This document shows positions 47,700 to 64,000 of a stretch of DNA of 64,000 nt, piece by piece. The DNA is from Lates calcarifer. Lineage: Eukaryota; Chordata; Actinopteri; Centropomidae. Where the stretch lies: assembly GCF_001640805.2 (NCBI RefSeq), contig NC_066842.1, forward strand, positions 23,948,598 through 24,012,597. Reading direction: 5' to 3'. Under the pieces are notes generated by a model. It did not search any database, was not told where the DNA came from, and saw nothing but the letters and a program-made list of their open reading frames with translations. Position 1 is the first letter of the stretch; each line of letters opens with the position of its first letter. The position numbers and the translations under genes were made by a program.

Positions 47700-50503
47700 A
47701 GATGGAGTAAGAGAGTGAAACTAATATGCAGCACAGTCTGTCGAGTTTGAGCTGGATGTGAAGACATGGTTCAGCCTCCTGCTACTTTATGGATGTGGAT
47801 TTCCACAAAAGTTGAGGACTTGTGTTCACTGACGCTGGAGGCTCTTGATGGAAAAAACCTTACTTAGTGAGACACCTTTTCTTGGTTTGTCCTTTAAGTT
47901 ATCACCAGCATGTACTTGTATGAATACAAGTATACATGTTGTATAGAATACAACACCAGGAAGTATATAACTGCTACAGAATGACATATAACCACAGCTA
48001 TACTCTTAGTAAGCCCCCCCCCCCCCCGGATTTCTGCAGCCAACCTTGTTATATTTTATACAATTAGACACAGGATGCAGCAGCTCTGTACTCTGTAGAT
48101 GTGGTTAATAGTTTTTTTTTTCAGGACACAAACCAGAACTAATGAGTCCATGTTACAAGCCAAGCAGAACCACAGACTAAAGCTAAAATCACTGATGTAG
48201 CTCTTAGTCAGCAGTGTTACACTGCAGTATGCATTGTTACACAGTTTCATCTTCATAATCCCTACACCACTGAATGTTTTAGAGCTCAGCTGGATTGAGC
48301 ATAAAGCAGAAAGAAATCCATCTATTACACCCTGCAGAGTTTCCATATAGTGTCTGACCCCCTAATCTGCTCTTTCAACTATTTCAGGCCAGAATATGGA
48401 CCATGAAATAAAAGGATTTGTTTATTTATCTGCATTAAGAGTATTTTGCTCTGTGTGTGTGTGTGTGTGTGCATGCACATGCATATTACATTAATGGCAA
48501 GAGTTCATCTCCACCAACCACCATTAGGCTGTTTGTGTACTGTAACTTCAGCTCAGAGGGATGCATCAGGCCACGTTTGTTGGTAAAATAACTGCTTAGA
48601 AAACCATCTGGGAATGTGAAAACACACTAATGCATGTGTGTGCACATAGCAGACATAAGCATACAGTATTACTCACAGCAGCATGGGCACACATTCAGAG
48701 CACGCAGCACACTAGATTTGGATAAAGAGGATTGTCAGTGCTATGTCTGGGATGTGAGATAACAGAATGTTTTTCAGATCTTTGATCCCATTTCCTGTGA
48801 GGTCATCATGTCTGTCTGACCTGAAGACTGGATGTTTAAGGTTTGGCATTTCCAGTTTTACCACAATAAATGTGACCACAAAGCAAGTCCAACTAACCCA
48901 AACACGTGCCGTTTCATAAATTGGTCTGTTAAAAATCTCAGTTTTATCACTGATTGAAGATAAAGTCTTTTATGTAAACTGTATGTCTTTGAATCTGATG
49001 GAAAAGTAACTTTCACTTTAATTAGTAAAAAAAGAAAAGAAAACAGAGCCTCTGCATACACAATCATTCATTTAGATGTCCCCTTGTGATTAAAAACCTA
49101 TCTAGTATTGTGCAATCTATCAAATTTACTGATAGGTGAAATAACTAGAATAGATGGATTTTTTGGCGTATGGCTCCCTCTGATGTTCATAAAATATACT
49201 ACTACACAGTTGGAGCCACATTGACCTGCAGAAGCTTTCCATTTACCTCAGCTACACCAAATTATTTTCGGACAAAAATAATCACAGTTTTTGCTACAGT
49301 TGCCAAAAAATAAAAAATAAAAAATCAGGATTATTACACTGTACAATTCTCAAATGCATTTTTTGTTGCTTCAACACAGTATTCAAGTGTACAATTATCC
49401 AGTTTTCATCACTTAAAGTGATGCATTTAAGGTGGCTTGGGTTAAAACTGATTACAGCGCTTTTCTAATAAATTGCAGTATCAATATGCTTATTGTATAA
49501 ATCCACAAATGCAAAATATATGAGCCAAATGTCAGAACCTTTCAAACAGAAAAGTTTGATATTTTCCACCAATTTCCTAGTGTCATTACACAGCAGATTC
49601 AATTAACAACAAGTTATTCCTGAGCTTGAAACATGACATCATGCCATTATTTCACATTTATATACAATCAGGGAGCAGCAGTATGACAGAAGACATGAAA
49701 CTGTGTTTACCTCTGTGTTTTCAGTCATTTGACGCACACACACACACACACACACACCACACACACACACACACACAGACGAAAACCTTGACTGTGAAGA
49801 CGTGTGAAGCCTTCCCAAACCATTTCTATTGTGTTGTTCTAACGGCAAAATGTTGGCTCTGTTAATCTGTGTCCAACTGCCTCTCTGAGTAAGCACATCA
49901 CAAACAGTCCATTTACACATCGGTGTCCCTCTCTGATGTCTGCCTGCTCCATGTTTAGTGTCTGTTACATAAAACTGTAAACTGCAGTAAATTTGGCATT
50001 TGATAAACTAAAACTGGAAGATGAACATGATACTAAGTAACTACCAGTTCTTTTTATGACCTTACCAGATTACTGAAAGTTTGATCATGTATCTTTTATT
50101 AACATGCCTGTCTGAGAATGACTGAACACATCTGAGAGTAATTCAGTTCAAACAGAAAACCAATCTAATCCATTTTGGTTATAAATGTAACTCAGTGGAT
50201 CACTGGGTCATCTGAAAATGTTGTACTTAACATTTGACTTGACTTGAGATGGTTGTTTTCATAACAAGATAACTATTTCAGGAAAACAGAAAATGTGCTT
50301 TTAAAAAAGTGACTGGCTTTTACCAAATAATGAACTTTGGTCTTGTGATAACAGGTGGTTATACATGAAAATGAGATTGTAATATATATAATCATGTTAA
50401 GATTTTATATAAATAAATAGAGAAGTTGTGAATTTAGCTGAGAATGTTTGGTGTGGACTGATGAGTAAAGACAAAATCCCAGAGCACAGTTTGGAACTGA
50501 CCA
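47700..50503. other. Intergenic DNA between rassf10 and tead1
   Basis: No supported gene. A poly(C) run lies at 48014-48027, (GT)n at 48452-48470 and (CA)n at 49734-49777. The distal rassf10 promoter should lie in the left part. Confidence 0.45.
49734..49777. repeat. (CA)n microsatellite
   Basis: About 22 CA units with one CC interruption. Confidence 0.95.
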
Positions 50504-53500
50504 TTTATTTAAACTGAATAGCATATGCGTACAAAGTCTCTACAAAGCTAGAAAATATCTAACATACTTTTAGCCATGAGGGGAAAAAAGTTACAAAGCA
50601 AAGATCAGACCCTGTGCAGTACCAATAGACACACATTACTAGCTTCTGGATATTTCCTAAATGTACTCTCTTCTTCACAAAATAGGATAAACATTAGAAT
50701 ATCAAAGATATACACAACATTTGTAATAAACGCTATTGTCACCTTTATACAAAGCACCTTATCAAAAACCCTCAGTGCACATGCACTGGGGTGAAAAGAT
50801 TCAAGGCCATTTTGGAATTGATTACAGACAGGATTTCTGTGCCACACGAGGTTCAGAAAAGAAGATAAATATCCAACTTGCACGTACAAGATAACATTGA
50901 CAACACAGACAACAATGACTCAGAAACTCAGCAGTTCACTGCAGTTTGAAACCTTTTGAACAACTTTTAGGCATAATGTATACACTGCTTTTTGTGGAGC
51001 TTTGTTAGTGTGAGCACATTCTTTAGTTGATTATAATGAGTATACATTTAACAGTAAAACCCTACAGTTGAGTTCAACAGGGCATTTTAATAAATCACAG
51101 TTTCCAGTGGCTTCTAAAAGGTTTCTTCAGTCTGCCAACCAAGATGATAAAAGGTGTCCAAATTCAGTCTGAAAGGTCAAATTAAAAAATATATCCAAAG
51201 ACATTTAAACCTAACTCCTATTACATTTTGTTTATTTCAGTGTTCAGGGTAGCCCATAAGCTACAGATACAGATTTTGAAGTTGATAGTCCTTTTTTGGC
51301 AGAAGCTTGTAAATTACTCTAGCTTGTAATAAATCCTCTGTATTTTGTGTCACATGATGACTGTCTTTGGTAAGCAGGTGGTAGATAATGACAGAGGATT
51401 GTTATTGCAGAATCAGCCCCTCTGAGGCTGTGTTAGATTATCACATATATGTTACATGTTGGTACTCTGGTGTGAAGGCCGAGTGGTCTGCCTGTGAACA
51501 ACAAACGATTGTGGTGTGAGACTAACTCTGGGAAAACTGAGGGCAGGGGAATTTGAAAGGGATTTTCCTGCCAAAATGATTCACCAGTGTGTTGAGATGG
51601 TGTTCTGCTGGACAGGTGGCTGTAACCCAGAGAGACATGAGTTTTTTAAACAAACAGAGTCAAAATATAGTGGTTTTGGACAATGGCAAATCTAAATACT
51701 TTTAGGCACAAAGGTAGAAAGTCCTCTGAGTCATATCTGAGTCATTACCCATTAAGACTAAATACTTAACAGTTGGCTCGCTCTGACTAAAGATGGCTCT
51801 TTTCAGGTCTGGCAAAATGGTTTAAAAAATTTTGCCCTGAACACCATGTTCCTGGATCTCCATTCTGGACACCACATAGCATCACAGCTGGTCACACTTG
51901 AAACACAACCCTGTGAGTTTGATAGTTTGCTGATCAACTTCCAGTATTCCTCAGGAGACATTCATTATGGTAGCATAATGGAACTCATTCATTAATATGC
52001 AAGTACTTTTGTTTTGAGTTTTAATCATTGTAAGATCTCCAAATGAGATGTTATTATTCACAGATGTTCTGAGTAATGAATTACCAGGAATTTGAACATA
52101 TCATAGCGTGCACGTGTATCATAGCATGGGGTTATAACAAACAGACATTAACTCTGGCTAACTTTGCTGAGTAAGTTACCCTGACAATTTTACTTGCTGG
52201 AACAGTCCTCTGTTTGTCTGTGGACCGGGTGTTCGTAGACATTTTTGGGGCATGCGGGATGCTAATTGTAAGGTAGTGTAGTTTATAACAGCAGCTGGAA
52301 TTATTTTCAATTTAGTTTTATGGTAATAGTTTCACATTGTGGGAAACAAACTTGTTTGTCTTTTTTGCCAAGAGTTAGATGAGAAGATTGATGCCACTAT
52401 CCCATTTATATGCTAAATATGAAGCTACAGCCAAGACCCAGTTAACTTAGCTTAACATAAAAACTGGGAAAAGGGAGAAACAGCTATGGTAAAAAATAAA
52501 AATAAAATAAAATAATTTTATATTGCTTCAGTTGGATGCCATTAGGCCACTGCAGGGATAGAGAATGCAATGAGATGACATAATTAATAGAACACTGGTC
52601 ACACCTCAATGAGTGGAACAAGGTAGAAAACATGATGGAAACAAGACACTGGCACTTTTTGCATGTATTAATTGGAGGATCATTACAGCCTGATTGCTAC
52701 AGATAGATCTGATATCAGTGGGAGCTTCAGTTGACATTTAAGTCACATTTCCATTTCCATTTCCATTACTTTGTGACATTACACCAACTTTTTTACATCA
52801 GCCAACTGTAAAAACATCAGACAGAGCCAGGGCTAGCTGTTTCCCTGTTTCCACTTAATATGCCACCTAAGGTAAGCTAACTGTTTCTTGGCTGTAGATT
52901 GATAGATGGATGAAGACTGGTATCAGTCTCTTGATCAACCTCAGGCCAAGAAAGTGAATAAAATGTTAAACTACTGCCATGAGTAAATAACTCAACCACG
53001 ATGTGCATTTGATCAGTTTTATGATCAATAATGGTCCAGATCTTTTTCAATTACTCTACAGTATAGATGTAAAGATACAATTTAGAATTGGTTCAAACAA
53101 TGAGGCACCATCATGTGTAAGCTGTTTCAACATGAATCTGTCACACATACATGTATACAAAAATGCAAATACACGTGGGCTAAATTCCATCAGTTACAAA
53201 GTGAACAAGAATGTGTCTCAGTGACATGGGAAACAGAAACAGATTCTTTAGGATGGTCCACTGCTGACTGCTTACAAAATACAACAAGAAACAACCATGA
53301 AATACAGAATTTGGATAAGACACTGAGTACTGGAGCATGTGATACTCAATTCATCATATTCACTAACATGTCTGTCTGCACACCAAATTATCAGATCTTG
53401 TGAAACAGAATAAAAGAAGTATGTCTACTTCTGTTTCCAACCAAAGGCACTTCATGCTGCTGAGCATGACACGGACAAACCACCAGTCGACACCTGCTAC

Positions 53501-55135
53501 AGTACAATTCATTAACAGTTTTTGGTTTCTGTTTCATGCTGACACTGTTTAACTGGAAGAAACCAGTCCTTGACTGATTAAAGGGATCTGTGTCTTCAAT
53601 CACTTTAATGTCCTCTACAGCTAAAATTGAGCCCTGAACAAGCTGTCCTGACTTGGAAAACTCTCAAGCTGAAAAACAGGTGTCAAGGCCTGTGGTCAGG
53701 GCTATCTTTCATTGAAATATGGATGTAATAATATTTCAGACTTTAACACCTGTGTCAGTATGGACATGTTAAAGCTCATGTTAGCTGGTATGAGAAAACT
53801 GAACTAAGCTAAACTTAATTTACAAACTGAAACCTGATCAAAATCCAAAACAGATCATAGATTTCTTTTAACTTTTTTCTTTTTTAACCATCTGAAACTT
53901 TTCATTCCCTTGAACATGTTGTTGTATAGTTCATAAGATTCACAGTGCTTTCCAATGGACTGACCACAATATATTTAAAGTTATAACCCTCAAGATTTTC
54001 ATAAAATCAAAACCTGTCTTGGATAGCTCAAGTAGCCTCCCAGGGAACAAAGCATGTATGTAATCCAATGTTACTGTAATTTTATCTCTGACAAAACACT
54101 GAGTGGCTTTTACTGTGACGAAGCTACATGTATTTGTTGCTAATGCTAAATCAACCAGGACTGAAATCTTAAGGATTATAACTTCAACAAGGTCTTGATT
54201 TATTTATTTTTGTATCTAAATGAAGAGTCAACTGTTGCTCAAAAAGGTACCTGAATTGTTCAATTTTACTTATAGTTTCTTATTGACATAAATTTTAGAT
54301 AGTGTTCCTGGAGTTAAAATATAGTCTATATGCTACTATAAATAATCAATTTCCCAAAGTTTAGAAGCTATTCTTTTTTTTTTTTCTTTTTTAAAGAAAC
54401 ATACAAAAGGTAAAAACTGATTCCTTTTCTTTGGGACAAACCTCTTCTGTGCAAGAATGCAACTCACACAATTTGCAGTGGCTATCTGAACAACTCCACC
54501 TCTATACTGTGTACTATAAGATAATGCAGTAGTGTTATTTCCTTCTCTGGTTATTGATGATACACAGGGTCTGACCTTCAGTGTCCGTCAATATATTAGC
54601 AAATAACACACACTTATTTCACAGGGGGAGAAAATATTTTTTGCTCTCTCTCCCTTGGTTGTGTTTTCCAAACGCACATGACAGAAATAGTACTTTCATT
54701 TCCATCATCAGCAAAATATAAACTTGCTGGGACAAAGTTGGTAACAAAAAATTTAGCAGGAGATGTGACATCTCCTGGTGATATCTGAGTCACAATGTTC
54801 TTGGGAAAACCACTCAGGTCAATTATAATGTGTTTCTATGGCTGCACTGCCTCTGTGCTTTTTACAGCTAATGAACATCTAATATTCAGGTTGGAGTTAA
54901 TATTTTGTCCCTGTTGGGGAGAATACTGCAGCATATTTGTTGTTAATTAAAAATTTCCACTTTATTATTGTTAAGATGTTTTTTTTTCATGAGCAGCAGT
55001 GAAAGTGCAGCCATTTTCTTTCTTCAATAAGTCAAAATTGTTTGGCTGAAAGACTCTTGCACAATTCAGTTTATAGACATTTTATATTTTACCTCCAGTG
55101 TCACCATTAATTACCAAACAAAGGCAGCTTGTGTG
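50504..55135 (-). other. Possible long tead1 3' UTR / downstream flank
   Basis: The 4.6 kb after the tead1 stop has no open frames with content and no long microsatellites. A minus-strand AATAAA lies at 50509-50504. Vertebrate TEAD1 mRNAs have multi-kilobase 3' UTRs, so this could be UTR down to that signal. It contains the fold-back repeat at 52321-52980. The UTR extent is inference and other poly(A) signals are possible. Confidence 0.3.
52321..52980. mobile_element. Fold-back pair of a common teleost repeat
   Basis: The left arm (52321-52490: ACAAACTTGTTTGTC, GCCAAGAGTTAGATGAGAAG, GAAGCTACAGCCAAGACCC, TTAACTTAGCTTAACAT) and the right arm (about 52826-52980) are imperfect reverse complements. 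The right arm, reversed, gives TTGGCCTGAGGTTGATCAAG, AATCTACAGCCAAGAAACAG and TTAGCTTACC. The loop is about 335 bases with no coding. It is either two copies inserted head to head or one long terminal-inverted-repeat element. Confidence 0.6.
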
Positions 55136-63953
<8,818 letters not shown>

Positions 63954-64000
63954 CTGGAGGAGAGGAGAGAGAGAGGAGAGGAGAGAGAGAGGAGAGAGAG
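63954..64000. repeat. (GA)n-rich tract at the window edge
   Basis: GAGAG/GGAGAG variants run to the end of the window. On the tead1 strand this is a CT-rich tract forming an extended polypyrimidine tract before the recognition-helix exon. Confidence 0.9.

Overview
This window is teleost fish nuclear DNA, most likely from a percomorph-type genome. The evidence is split vertebrate exons with GT-AG introns, very abundant (CA)n/(GT)n microsatellites, and many degenerate fish-type transposable elements (L2-like and Tx1/L1-like LINEs, hAT-type MITEs, short interspersed repeats). Nothing prokaryotic or viral was seen, and there is no CRISPR array or tRNA/rRNA gene. It is a gene-poor locus of about 64 kb with two clearly identified protein genes, both on the minus strand, and the tail of a third, unidentified gene on the plus strand.

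Layout. 1-3078: two plus-strand exons that join in frame and end in a stop; they give a basic, Ser-rich C-terminus I cannot name. 3.1-45.7 kb: a gene desert. It holds microsatellites, two LINE fragments (10.2-10.9 and 11.4-11.8 kb), a 384-bp duplicated segment (14.83-15.22 and 16.40-16.79 kb), and a block at 27.4-35.4 kb where a plus-strand L2-like LINE (ORF1 esterase plus ORF2) sits beside and probably inside an oppositely oriented L2-like LINE. 45.73-47.18 kb: rassf10 (N-terminal Ras-association family protein) in one exon, interrupted by a frameshift near its C-terminus. 47.2-55.1 kb: the rassf10 promoter, then intergenic DNA that may include a long tead1 3' UTR. 55.14-63.95 kb: nine coding exons of tead1, from the third helix of the TEA DNA-binding domain to the natural stop; earlier exons lie beyond the right edge.

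How the genes relate. TEAD1 is the DNA-binding partner of YAP/TAZ at the end of the Hippo pathway. RASSF10 belongs to the N-terminal RASSF class, which is also linked to growth control. The tead1 -> rassf10 order and shared strand match the human 11p15 arrangement, where ARNTL follows. ARNTL is not seen here: the next gene tail is on the opposite strand. I found no previously undescribed multi-gene system. The most interesting signals are the rassf10 frameshift, the dinucleotide repeats at tead1 splice sites, the near-identical 384-bp duplication inside an old repeat, and the nested LINE structure.
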